Assembly: GCA_900546605.1 (NCBI GenBank)
Contig: URDV01000027.1
Span: forward strand, 1-13,977
Length of the DNA stretch: 13,977 nt
Origin: an uncultured Prevotella sp.
GTDB lineage: Bacteria; Bacteroidota; Bacteroidia; Bacteroidales; Bacteroidaceae
Reading direction: 5' to 3'
Shown here: positions 7,228-13,977 of the stretch, piece by piece
Position numbering within the stretch: the first letter of the stretch is position 1
Layout of the letters: every line of letters begins with the position of its first letter
The notes under the pieces: model-generated
What the model saw: only the letters and a program-made list of their open reading frames with translations
Databases searched by the model: none
What the model was told of the DNA's origin: nothing
Program-made: the position numbers and the translations under genes

Positions 7228-7257
7228 CATTCGTTACGTAATGTGGTGAGAGGAGCG

Positions 7258-7434
7258 TTAGTCCTCATCCACATTCGTCCAATTATCGCTGCTCCAGCCT
7301 CTTTCGTCAGAAAGAATGCTAGTAGCGTTTTTGTCCTTGTTTACTTCAACTGAGCTAAGTGAAGCCGCGAGCATAGCATCTTCAATGAACAGATTGATGC
7401 ACTGGCTATTGGGCTGAATATATGTTTTTTTCAT
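7258..7434 (-). CDS. Small 58-residue protein of unknown function
   Basis: An ATG at 7434 reading leftward opens a frame of 58 codons that stops at 7258. The N-terminus is MKKTYIQPNSQCINLFIEDA, followed by MLAASLSSVEV. The C-terminal part is acidic and contains two Trp (47 and 52) in GWSSDNW and ends VDED. There is no full signal peptide, only a short amphipathic segment near residues 12-27. From memory, short Prevotella and Bacteroides proteins with an MKKxYxxP start, a hydrophobic LLAxSL-type segment and an acidic Trp-containing tail recur, and this fits that pattern. Their function is not known to me. The gene starts 37 bases after the stop of the large exported protein gene on the same strand, so the two are probably cotranscribed. 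Confidence 0.7.
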   Translation of the reverse strand: MKKTYIQPNSQCINLFIEDAMLAASLSSVEVNKDKNATSILSDERGWSSDNWTNVDED

Positions 7435-7471
7435 TGTTGCTATAGTTTTTTTTGAACTTTACGTTGATGGG

Positions 7472-9769
7472 TTACTTTACAAACTTCTTACCATTCATAA
7501 TGTAGATGCCACCCTTAACAGGAGCTACTACGCGGCGACCTGTGAGGTCAAATACAGGAGCATTGTTAGCAGCGTTGTCAACCATAGTTTTGTCAATGGC
7601 TGTAACGTTACCGCCAAAGTTCATTACCAATGCGCTGCTGCTGAGTGCACTTGCGTTGATATAAGCTTTGTTGGCGGGGATGGAATTAAGTGCTGTTGCA
7701 GGTACAAAGAAACCTATGCTGTTTGCATCGTCCTTACCAAATACCAAGTAGCTGGCATGGTTGTCGTTTTCGCCCGATGTGAGCACAATGCCAGTGTTTG
7801 TACCCGTAATGTCGTTAGCACCTTCAGCCAAGGCTGTAGCCTCGCCAATGGTTAAAGTAGCCTTGTCGGCATCACCCACAAGCACAAAACCATTGTTGGC
7901 AGGAACGCTCTCAACATTTGTCATGTTAAGTGCCGATTGGTCATCGCTCAATTTTCCAACATAAGCCTTAGCACCCTCAATGCTCTTTACATCGTAAGGC
8001 AGATATACTGAGGTGTATTTGCTATCGCCCACTTGAGCAAGTGATATTTCAACATCTGTGGCAGGAATAACATACCATTCACTGGCTGTAGCATCATTAC
8101 TCCAACCTACCATGTGTGTACCACTATCAGCAGCATGCAAATAGCTAAAATTAGTATTAGACACGGCATCGAAGAATGTGAAGGTCTTTCCTGCGTGTGA
8201 AATAACGTAGCCACCCTTACTATCATAATTTTCATCACCTAATTGAATATTGCTACTTTGTGTAGCTTTGCCAAAGGTGAGACCATTTATTTTAATGCGA
8301 TAGCGTCCTTCAACAACAGCTGGACAGATGTAAACTACTGAGGCAACACTTTTGCTATCGGTGGTGCTGATAATCTTACTGGTAACTTCGGCAGCATTGT
8401 TGCTGAGGCATAGGTATTTTTTATGGTTCTTGTTATACAAACGATAATATTTGCCTACCTCCATGGTTGGTGATGTTTCGTTAATCTTTATGTTTTCATC
8501 ACCTAAGGCATCCTTTTGGTTGTCGGTTGCGCCTTCAGCGGTAGCGGCAGCATAGGCATTATTAAATGCTGCAAGGTTATCTGCATTACTTAGATATGAA
8601 CTGCTACCAATAGCATCTTCGGGAGCATCAGCATCATTAATAGCCTTAATTACCTTAGCATATTTAACGGCATATACACCAAAGTCTTGCACATGCATGG
8701 TTGAGCCTTCATCGGCACTGGTCCATGTTTTAAGGTCGGTTTGGTGGTTTAAATAGTTTGTGTTATCTTTTGTAAGGCAGAAGCCCAGTTTTTTAGTCGT
8801 GGCATTATTGGCATTCGATGCTTTAATCTGGAAAACCTCGCCTTCATCGCTCAATTTTCCAACGCCATCCAACACAAGTGCCTTGTTAGTGGCTTTGTTA
8901 TAAAGTTTGAAACCCTTAGCAATGCTTCCTACAAATGTCCACTTATAATAGTCGTCGAGTTTGGGGGTATTCGTTTTGCTAATAGTAGGCAAGCTGATGC
9001 TGGCATCATCGGCTGCTTTCCATAATATGTTGCCTTGGTTATTGTGCATGTCAATGGCATACCAATGAGCTGTTGAGGCATCGTAGGTGTCAGCAAACTC
9101 AAATACTGGCGAACAATTTACGGTATAGGTGGTACCATCAAGTGTTGATGTTCCAACTGTAAAATAGGTAATGGGACAGTCGGGAATAGTTACATCATTC
9201 TTGTTGATAGTAGCGGTGGTTGTTGCAACTTGTTGGCCATTATAGGTGTAATTAAAGGTAAAGTCTACGTCATTAATATCTACAAATGTCCAAGTAGAGT
9301 TACCATCACTTGCTTGGTAGAACCCCATGTTGTTACTAACACCGCCATGCCAGTTCCAGCTAAGGTTGTCATTGTTGCCGTCAACGCCTTCAGGGAAAAT
9401 GTCGTAACGTTGTGTTTGGTTGTTTTCCAACTTAATTTTCCATTGCTTGGCTTCATCCTTACTATCTGTAAAGATAACCTTGCTGTTACCTGCTGTCATA
9501 TCGGTGTAGGTAACGTACTTGTTGTTGGTAGTGCAGAACAAATAATATTTACCCTCTTCAGAGCCACCATAAATTTTGAAAGTAGCTCCGTCAGCCTTCG
9601 TTTGCGTTGAGCCGATATAAATTCCGTTTAATTTACAAAAGTACCCATTGGCAGGATTTTTAATGTAAAACTCATGCGACTCAGTATCGGTTGAAACCGT
9701 AAAGGTTCCAGCCAAAGCACTTGTCGCACTTGCAGCTAATAGCGCAAGCAAAAAGTAATTTTTCATCAT
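7472..9769 (-). CDS. Large exported protein with beta-trefoil-like modules and a C-terminal sorting-type tail
   Basis: The product has 765 residues with a signal peptide ending at ALA (18-20). Three similar modules can be seen at about 31-166, 225-362 and 436-573. Each has motifs such as YYLFCTTNNKYVTY, GFKLYNKATNKALVL or YYRLYNKNHKKYLCL, and modules 1 and 3 end in Trp-containing strands (STWTFVDI, SEWYVIPA). This resembles ricin-type beta-trefoil carbohydrate-binding folds. A short beta domain (167-222) follows module 1 and an Ala/Asp-rich helical linker lies at about 366-425. Residues 574-722 form a beta-rich domain of a type common in Prevotella surface proteins. The tail, VFDLTGRRV to GGIYIMNGKKFVK, resembles a type A C-terminal domain recognised by type IX secretion. 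No catalytic domain was recognised, so binding to glycans or host material is inferred. Either of two adjacent ATG codons (9769, 9766) could be the start. Confidence 0.8.
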   Translation of the reverse strand: MMKNYFLLALLAASATSALAGTFTVSTDTESHEFYIKNPANGYFCKLNGIYIGSTQTKADGATFKIYGGSEEGKYYLFCTTNNKYVTYTDMTAGNSKVIFTDSKDEAKQWKIKLENNQTQRYDIFPEGVDGNNDNLSWNWHGGVSNNMGFYQASDGNSTWTFVDINDVDFTFNYTYNGQQVATTTATINKNDVTIPDCPITYFTVGTSTLDGTTYTVNCSPVFEFADTYDASTAHWYAIDMHNNQGNILWKAADDASISLPTISKTNTPKLDDYYKWTFVGSIAKGFKLYNKATNKALVLDGVGKLSDEGEVFQIKASNANNATTKKLGFCLTKDNTNYLNHQTDLKTWTSADEGSTMHVQDFGVYAVKYAKVIKAINDADAPEDAIGSSSYLSNADNLAAFNNAYAAATAEGATDNQKDALGDENIKINETSPTMEVGKYYRLYNKNHKKYLCLSNNAAEVTSKIISTTDSKSVASVVYICPAVVEGRYRIKINGLTFGKATQSSNIQLGDENYDSKGGYVISHAGKTFTFFDAVSNTNFSYLHAADSGTHMVGWSNDATASEWYVIPATDVEISLAQVGDSKYTSVYLPYDVKSIEGAKAYVGKLSDDQSALNMTNVESVPANNGFVLVGDADKATLTIGEATALAEGANDITGTNTGIVLTSGENDNHASYLVFGKDDANSIGFFVPATALNSIPANKAYINASALSSSALVMNFGGNVTAIDKTMVDNAANNAPVFDLTGRRVVAPVKGGIYIMNGKKFVK

Positions 9770-9879
9770 GTTATTTTTTTGATTTATTATGTTAATGCTT
9801 TTCGTAGCAATGGGTGCTTAACAAATGATTTTATACGCGTGAATAGTAGGCATCGCGTAAATATCTGTTAATCACGTTG

Positions 9880-9911
9880 CAAATGTAAGCTATAATACAA
9901 AACAAACCAAA
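9880..9911 (-). promoter_or_regulatory. Bacteroidota-type promoter of the exported protein gene
   Basis: On the minus strand TTTG (9908-9911) is followed after 20 bases by TACATTTG (9880-9887). This matches the -33 TTTG and -7 TAnnTTTG elements of the primary Bacteroidota sigma factor. Transcription would start near 9876, giving a leader of about 107 bases before the ATG. A run of eight G (9914-9921 on the plus strand) lies just upstream of the -33 box. Changes in its length would not alter the box spacing. Confidence 0.75.
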
Positions 9912-10004
9912 CAGGGGGGGGTAAAAAACGTTAAATGATTAAATAAACTTTGTTTTTGTTGCTTATGGATGAATTTTGAAGGCAATTTTATGATAACATC
10001 CTTA

Positions 10005-10012
10005 CAAAGATA
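10005..10012 (-). promoter_or_regulatory. Possible second promoter -7 box (TATCTTTG)
   Basis: TATCTTTG on the minus strand matches TAnnTTTG exactly. TTTG occurs upstream only at a 14-base spacing, shorter than usual, inside CTTTGCACTCACC. The box lies beside the hairpin at 10019-10063. If active, it would give a leader of about 230 bases for the exported protein gene. Confidence 0.35.
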
Positions 10013-10018
10013 GTGCAA

Positions 10019-10063
10019 GGTGAGTGCAAAGCATCAAGTTTGCTTGAATGCATTGCACTCACC
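10019..10063. repeat. Long near-perfect hairpin
   Basis: GGTGAGTGCAAAGCATCAAG (10019-10038) pairs with 10043-10063, leaving one mismatch, one bulged base and a 4-base loop (TTTG). No T-tract follows directly on either strand, so it is not a plain terminator. It sits immediately upstream of the TATCTTTG box on the minus strand. The sequence AGTGCAA occurs both in the left arm (10024-10030) and just before it (10012-10018). Confidence 0.65.
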
Positions 10064-10087
10064 GCTGCCTATTTTATTCAAAAAACA

Positions 10088-10135
10088 AAAACGCATGGGA
10101 TACAGAGAAGGAAACTCTGTATACCCATGCGTTTT
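10088..10135 (-). terminator. Strong intrinsic terminator downstream of mfd
   Basis: AAAACGCATGGG (10088-10099) pairs with CCCATGCGTTTT (10124-10135). An A-T pair and TACAGAG (10101-10107) with CTCTGTA (10115-10121) continue the stem past a single bulged base, giving about 20 pairs and a 7-base loop. On the minus strand it is followed by TTTTTG and TTTTTT, a strong release tract. It therefore closes the mfd transcript, 140 bases beyond the mfd stop. It could also work weakly on the plus strand. Confidence 0.85.
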
Positions 10136-10166
10136 CACCCAATAATTTATGCTTTAAGGGGAAATT

Positions 10167-10242
10167 TTATTCTGATGTTGGGATTTGTATGTTATTGGAG
10201 GTGTTTTTTCTTTGCGAACATACAAATAGCACATTAGAATAA
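10167..10242. repeat. Imperfect 27-base inverted repeat after mfd
   Basis: The arms are 10167-10193 and 10217-10242. The inner 11 bases match perfectly (ATTTGTATGTT with AACATACAAAT), as do the outer seven (TTATTCT with AGAATAA), and the middle is mismatched. The 23-base loop contains GGAGGTG and TTTTTTC. A second AT-rich hairpin, ATTTATTC (10242-10249) with GAATAAAT (10259-10266), adjoins it and includes another AGAATAA, so the two structures could compete. It lies in the mfd 3' untranslated region on the minus strand; its role is unknown. Confidence 0.6.
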
Positions 10243-10274
10243 TTTATTCACTTTTTCAGAATAAATAGCCCCCC

Positions 10275-13200
10275 TTATATATTCTTCAGTGTAACGAGTG
10301 CGGCTTCAACGGTAGGCACATCATTAATAATCATGCGCCGATGTCCACGATTCTCATCAAGTTTGCAACGCTGATATGAATTTGTGGCAAAGTTAATAAT
10401 GCGTTCAAAAGTGTCGCTTTGATAAAAGGCACTCTCTGTGTTACGCACAAAGTAAAGCGTCATGCGTCTGTTTTTTAGTGTCAAGCGTTCTGCTCCTAAC
10501 TGGCGTCCAATGGCACGCAGCGGCACAATGCGTAGCAGTTCTTCACCCTCAGGCGGTAGCGGACCAAAGCGATCCTCCATGCGATGGCGGAAGTCTGCAA
10601 TTTGCTCTTCGGTAGATAACGAGTCAAGTTCACGGTAGAGCAGCATGCGCTCTGTAGCTCCAGGCACATACGTTTCGGGAAAATATGCGTGCAAGTCGCA
10701 CTCTACTGTACAATCATCAACAAAGCGTTCGCCACTGAGGTGCCCTGTCTTTTTCAACTCATCAGCGTAAAGGTCGGCAAACTCGTCATTCTTAAGCTCG
10801 GTTACCGCCTCGGCTAATATCTTTTGGTAAGTTTCGTAACCCAAATCGGCAATAAAGCCACTTTGCTCAGAGCCTAACAAATTGCCCGCACCACGAATGT
10901 CAAGATCTTGCATGGCAATGTGTATGCCCGAACCTAAGTCTGAAAAGTTTTCTATAGCCTCTAATCGTCGGCGCGATTCATCGGGCAATAAAGCCAAGGG
11001 GGGAGCTAATAGGTAGCAAAAGGCTTTGCGAGAACCACGACCCACACGTCCGCGCATTTGGTGCAAGTCTGACAAACCAAAGTGGTGAGCCGCATCAATA
11101 ATAATGGTGTTTGCGTTGGGCACATCAATGCCATTTTCAACTATGGTAGTCGAAATGAGTACGTCGTAGTCATAATTAACGAATCCCATAATTACCTTTT
11201 CAAGTTGGTCGGGAGGCATTTGCCCATGACCGATGGCAATGCGAGCATCGGGCACATATTTATGAACCAAGTTTTGCAGGTTAGGCAAGGCTGCTACGCG
11301 GTTGGTCACAATGTACACCTGGCCGTTACGGCTCATTTCAAAGTTGACGGCTTCGGCTATCACCTCGTGACTAAAGGTGTGAATCTCCGTTTGTATAGGT
11401 CGACGGTTAGGCGGGGGTGTTTGAATAACACTAAAGTCGCGTGCACCCATAAGTGAAAATTGAAGGGTGCGGGGTATAGGAGTGGCCGACATGGTGAGCG
11501 TGTCAACGTTTACTTTGAGTTGGCGCAACTTCTCTTTTACAGCTACACCAAACTTTTGTTCCTCGTCAATAATGAGTAAGCCTAAGTCGTGCCATTTCAC
11601 ACTTTTACCTATAAGTTTGTGCGTTCCCACCACAATGTTAATTTTACCCTCGGCCAAGTCCTTGAGCAAAGCTTTGGTTTGTGCTGTTGAGCGAGCACGT
11701 GTAAGGTAGTCAACCCTTACGGGGAAGTCTTTCAGTCGGTTGGCAAACGTTTTGTAATGTTGCAAGGCCAACACTGTAGTTGGCACCAACACGGCCACTT
11801 GCTTGTTGTCAGCAGCGGCCTTTATGGCGGCTCGAATGGCAATTTCAGTTTTGCCAAATCCTACATCGCCACACACCAAGCGATCCATAGGCTTGGCGCT
11901 TTCCATGTCCTTTTTCACCTCTTGCGTCACGCGCAGTTGGTCGGGAGTGTCTTCATACACAAAACTGGCCTCCAACTCGTGTTGCATAAATGAGTCAGGA
12001 CTGAAGGCAAAGCCTTTCTCTTCTTTACGTTGTGAGTAAAGACGTATAAGGTCGCGGGCAATGTCCTTAATCTTCTTTTTAGTGCGCTCCTTCAACTTTT
12101 CCCAGGCTCCTGTGCCTAAGTTGCTAATGCGCGGAGCTTCACCGTCTTTGCCTTTATATTTTGAAACTTTGTGCAGCGAATGAATGCTCACATACACAGC
12201 ATCATCGTTTTTGTAAGTGAGCTTTATCATCTCCTGCATCGCACCATCGGCTCCAGGCATACGCACCAATCCCGCAAAGCGCCCCACACCATGGTCAATG
12301 TGCACTACGTAGTCGCCTGGCTCAAATTGCATCAGCTCTTTAAGCGACAAGGCCATCTTAGCATCGCGTGCATGGTCGCTCTTTAAATTATATTTGTGAA
12401 AGCGGTCAAATATTTGGTGGTCGGTAAATAAACACACTTTTAGGTCAGCATCACTAAATCCACCATGCAGTGTACGCTCTATGGGGACGAACAGTTGAGA
12501 GGCTGTGTTCATCTCTTCAAATATGCTTTGCAAACGTTCTGTTTGCTTAGCACTGTCGGCCAATATGTACACTTCATAGCCATCGGCTTTCAATTGGCGC
12601 AAGTTCTGACGCAAAAGTTCAAAGTTCTTGTGATAGAGTGGCTGTGGCGTAGTGTTAAAGTGTATCACGGTCTGCGCTGTGCCCAAGGGCTGTGCTCCTA
12701 TGTTAACACGCTGCAATGAGGCTACACCGCGTAGGAAGTTTTCACCCGTAATGAGCATGAGTTCTTTTTTCAAACGCTCTTGTTGGGCTTGTTCCTCCAT
12801 CTCTGATGTTGGAGCTAACTCCTGTTGCGCTTGACGAGCAAAGCCTTCTTCATAAATGCGGTCAATGGCATCATGCACAAAACCTAAGTCTTTTACTACT
12901 AATAGGGTGTCATGGGGCAAATAGTCTGTTGCCGATACCAAGGCACCTTGCGCTTCACCTTGTTCAGTATCGGGCACAATGCTTATATCTTCCTTATAGT
13001 CTTTTGACAATTGGGTTTGCACTTCAAAGGTGCGTATGCTTTCTACATCATCGCCAAAAAAGTCGACACGATATGGAAACTCTGACGCAAATGAGTAAAT
13101 ATCGAGTATGGAGCCACGCACGGCAAATTCACCAGGTTCATACACATAGTCTTTGCGCACAAAGCCCACCTCTAACAAGCGTTTGGTGAGCGCCATAAGG

Positions 13201-13700
13201 TCATACGTTCCACCTTGATGCAAGTTGATGGTGCGTGCCACCATGTTTTGTGGTGGGGCAACGCGTTCTGACAAAGCTGCAGGAAAGCTTACTATGTATA
13301 GCGGTCCGCTTTTTGCTCCATCTTTTTTACCTTCAGTTGACTTTAAGGCCGACAACTTGTTTAAAACTTCGGTGCGTAATATTTCATTGGCAGCATCGCG
13401 TTGTGCATATTTCACAGCTCGACGATAGGTGGATGGATAAAACAACACCCTTTCATCGTCAAGCAATTGCGTCAAATCATGATAAAAATATCCCGCCTCT
13501 TCTTCATCATTTAAAATAAAAAGGAAGGGACGAGCTATAGGTACATTGCGTTCGCTCAAAGCAGCAAAAGCCACAGGGGCAGCCGAACCTTGCAGTCCTT
13601 GCACATGTGTCAAAGCTGTTTCACGGTTGCTCAAAATCTTTGCCAAGGCACCTATTTGTGGGTGCTTTGCAATTCTTTTTAAGAGTTCAGGTAATTGCAT
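10275..13700 (-). CDS. mfd: Transcription-repair coupling factor Mfd
   Basis: Mfd is a DNA translocase that removes RNA polymerase stalled at lesions and recruits UvrA for nucleotide excision repair. The 1141-residue length is close to the 1148 of E. coli. The N-terminal UvrB-like module lacks a Walker A motif, as usual, and includes YEPGEFAVRGSILDIYSF near residue 190. The polymerase-interacting CarD-like domain begins near 463 with YVVHIDHGVGRF. The translocase motor shows GDVGFGKTE with Lys617, IIDEEQKFG with Asp712-Gln715, MSATPIPRT, VENGIDVPNANT and QMRGRVGRG near 877-885. The TRG motif (DLDIRGAGNLLG) is near 929. The C-terminal regulatory domain D7 fills about 1000-1140. All motor motifs look intact. 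The gene appears to be transcribed alone, from a box at 13705-13712 to the terminator at 10088-10135. Confidence 0.97.
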   Translation of the reverse strand: MQLPELLKRIAKHPQIGALAKILSNRETALTHVQGLQGSAAPVAFAALSERNVPIARPFLFILNDEEEAGYFYHDLTQLLDDERVLFYPSTYRRAVKYAQRDAANEILRTEVLNKLSALKSTEGKKDGAKSGPLYIVSFPAALSERVAPPQNMVARTINLHQGGTYDLMALTKRLLEVGFVRKDYVYEPGEFAVRGSILDIYSFASEFPYRVDFFGDDVESIRTFEVQTQLSKDYKEDISIVPDTEQGEAQGALVSATDYLPHDTLLVVKDLGFVHDAIDRIYEEGFARQAQQELAPTSEMEEQAQQERLKKELMLITGENFLRGVASLQRVNIGAQPLGTAQTVIHFNTTPQPLYHKNFELLRQNLRQLKADGYEVYILADSAKQTERLQSIFEEMNTASQLFVPIERTLHGGFSDADLKVCLFTDHQIFDRFHKYNLKSDHARDAKMALSLKELMQFEPGDYVVHIDHGVGRFAGLVRMPGADGAMQEMIKLTYKNDDAVYVSIHSLHKVSKYKGKDGEAPRISNLGTGAWEKLKERTKKKIKDIARDLIRLYSQRKEEKGFAFSPDSFMQHELEASFVYEDTPDQLRVTQEVKKDMESAKPMDRLVCGDVGFGKTEIAIRAAIKAAADNKQVAVLVPTTVLALQHYKTFANRLKDFPVRVDYLTRARSTAQTKALLKDLAEGKINIVVGTHKLIGKSVKWHDLGLLIIDEEQKFGVAVKEKLRQLKVNVDTLTMSATPIPRTLQFSLMGARDFSVIQTPPPNRRPIQTEIHTFSHEVIAEAVNFEMSRNGQVYIVTNRVAALPNLQNLVHKYVPDARIAIGHGQMPPDQLEKVIMGFVNYDYDVLISTTIVENGIDVPNANTIIIDAAHHFGLSDLHQMRGRVGRGSRKAFCYLLAPPLALLPDESRRRLEAIENFSDLGSGIHIAMQDLDIRGAGNLLGSEQSGFIADLGYETYQKILAEAVTELKNDEFADLYADELKKTGHLSGERFVDDCTVECDLHAYFPETYVPGATERMLLYRELDSLSTEEQIADFRHRMEDRFGPLPPEGEELLRIVPLRAIGRQLGAERLTLKNRRMTLYFVRNTESAFYQSDTFERIINFATNSYQRCKLDENRGHRRMIINDVPTVEAALVTLKNI

Positions 13701-13704
13701 ACTG

Positions 13705-13712
13705 CAAAGTTA
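13705..13712 (-). promoter_or_regulatory. Putative mfd promoter -7 box (TAACTTTG)
   Basis: TAACTTTG on the minus strand matches TAnnTTTG exactly and ends only 4 bases before the mfd ATG. The consensus spacing would place the transcription start at about 13701, giving almost no leader. No TTTG -33 box is seen at 19-20 bases upstream. Confidence 0.45.
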
Positions 13713-13795
13713 TTCTTTTCTCATTTCTCAGAATCATTTACTTCTTGTTTTTTTCTTCTGTAGTGTAACATCTCTCATTATCTATTATAGTTCAT

Positions 13796-13827
13796 ATACT
13801 CAAATGGCAATATACTCAAGTGGCAAT
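13796..13827 (+). repeat. 16-base tandem duplication
   Basis: ATACTCAAATGGCAAT (13796-13811) is followed directly by ATACTCAAGTGGCAAT (13812-13827), differing at one base. The pair lies 5 bases before the left end of element copy D, in the gap upstream of mfd. Confidence 0.75.
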
Positions 13828-13832
13828 GAGTA

Positions 13833-13977
13833 CCCGTTGGCGGAATTTCAGGTTAACGGGTAAACAAGTTGACAGGTTAACAAGTAAGTATGCTTTACAC
13901 CACTTATTATGTTAAAGCCAAAATGACAAGAAACTTAAAAAGCTTGGCAAACTTACCTGTTAACCCGTTAACTTGTC
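13833..13977 (+). mobile_element. Palindromic interspersed element, copy D (cut by window end)
   Basis: This copy matches copy B from its first base (B 6003) to B 6147, with only two differences in 145 bases (13921 and 13956). The left end CCCGTTGGCGGAATT and the 8-base units of the left arm are the same, while the right end lies beyond the window. The left flank (13823-13832, GCAATGAGTA) should be one half of a target duplication. It does not match the flank of copy A, so A and D are separate insertions. Confidence 0.85.

Noticed and set aside
7153..7353. Plus-strand frame of 66 codons
   Set aside because: It overlaps the better supported minus-strand peptide gene and two hairpins, and its product has no recognisable features.
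10013..10237. Plus-strand frame of 74 codons in the mfd-exported protein gap
   Set aside because: It reads through two strong hairpins including the mfd terminator; its composition looks accidental.
1..13977. Circular replicon suggested by a 26-base end overlap
   Set aside because: The overlap lies in a repeated element, the outer flanks do not match, and the genes are chromosomal housekeeping genes.

Overview
The window looks like chromosomal DNA from a member of the Bacteroidales, most likely Prevotella or a close relative. The evidence is the gene order porG-like / uppS / bamA / ompH, a DUF6242-type lipoprotein, Bacteroidota promoter boxes of the TAnnTTTG type, A-rich leaders with few Shine-Dalgarno sequences, and an exported protein with the Prevotella-style C-terminal tail. 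This assignment rests on recognition of families and layout, not on a database search.

Layout. Bases 236-6851 carry plus-strand genes: a DUF6242-like lipoprotein, a DUF6089/PorG-like outer-membrane protein, undecaprenyl diphosphate synthase (uppS), the outer-membrane assembly factor BamA and the periplasmic chaperone OmpH/Skp. Together they form an envelope-biogenesis block: a lipid carrier for wall and surface glycans, the barrel insertase, its chaperone and a possible secretion-system accessory. Bases 7258-9769 on the minus strand encode a large exported multidomain protein with beta-trefoil-like modules, followed by a 58-residue peptide gene that an ordinary length cutoff would miss. Bases 10275-13700 on the minus strand encode the transcription-repair coupling factor Mfd. 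The 505-base gap between Mfd and the exported protein (9770-10274) holds a strong terminator, two further inverted repeats and one or two promoters.

The most unusual content is a family of roughly 172-base palindromic elements, present four times, always between genes: 1-53 (right end only), 6003-6174, 6887-7060 (inverted and diverged) and 13833-13977 (cut by the window end). Both complete copies are flanked by 9-10 base direct repeats that look like target-site duplications, so the family appears to have moved as a non-autonomous element. The arms are built from tandem 8-base units with core GTTAAC, and the number of units differs between copies in both arms. A degenerate run of similar 8-base units lies just before the porG-like gene. 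No transposase, CRISPR array, tRNA or rRNA gene was seen. Both window ends lie inside copies of the element, which suggests a contig broken at a repeat.
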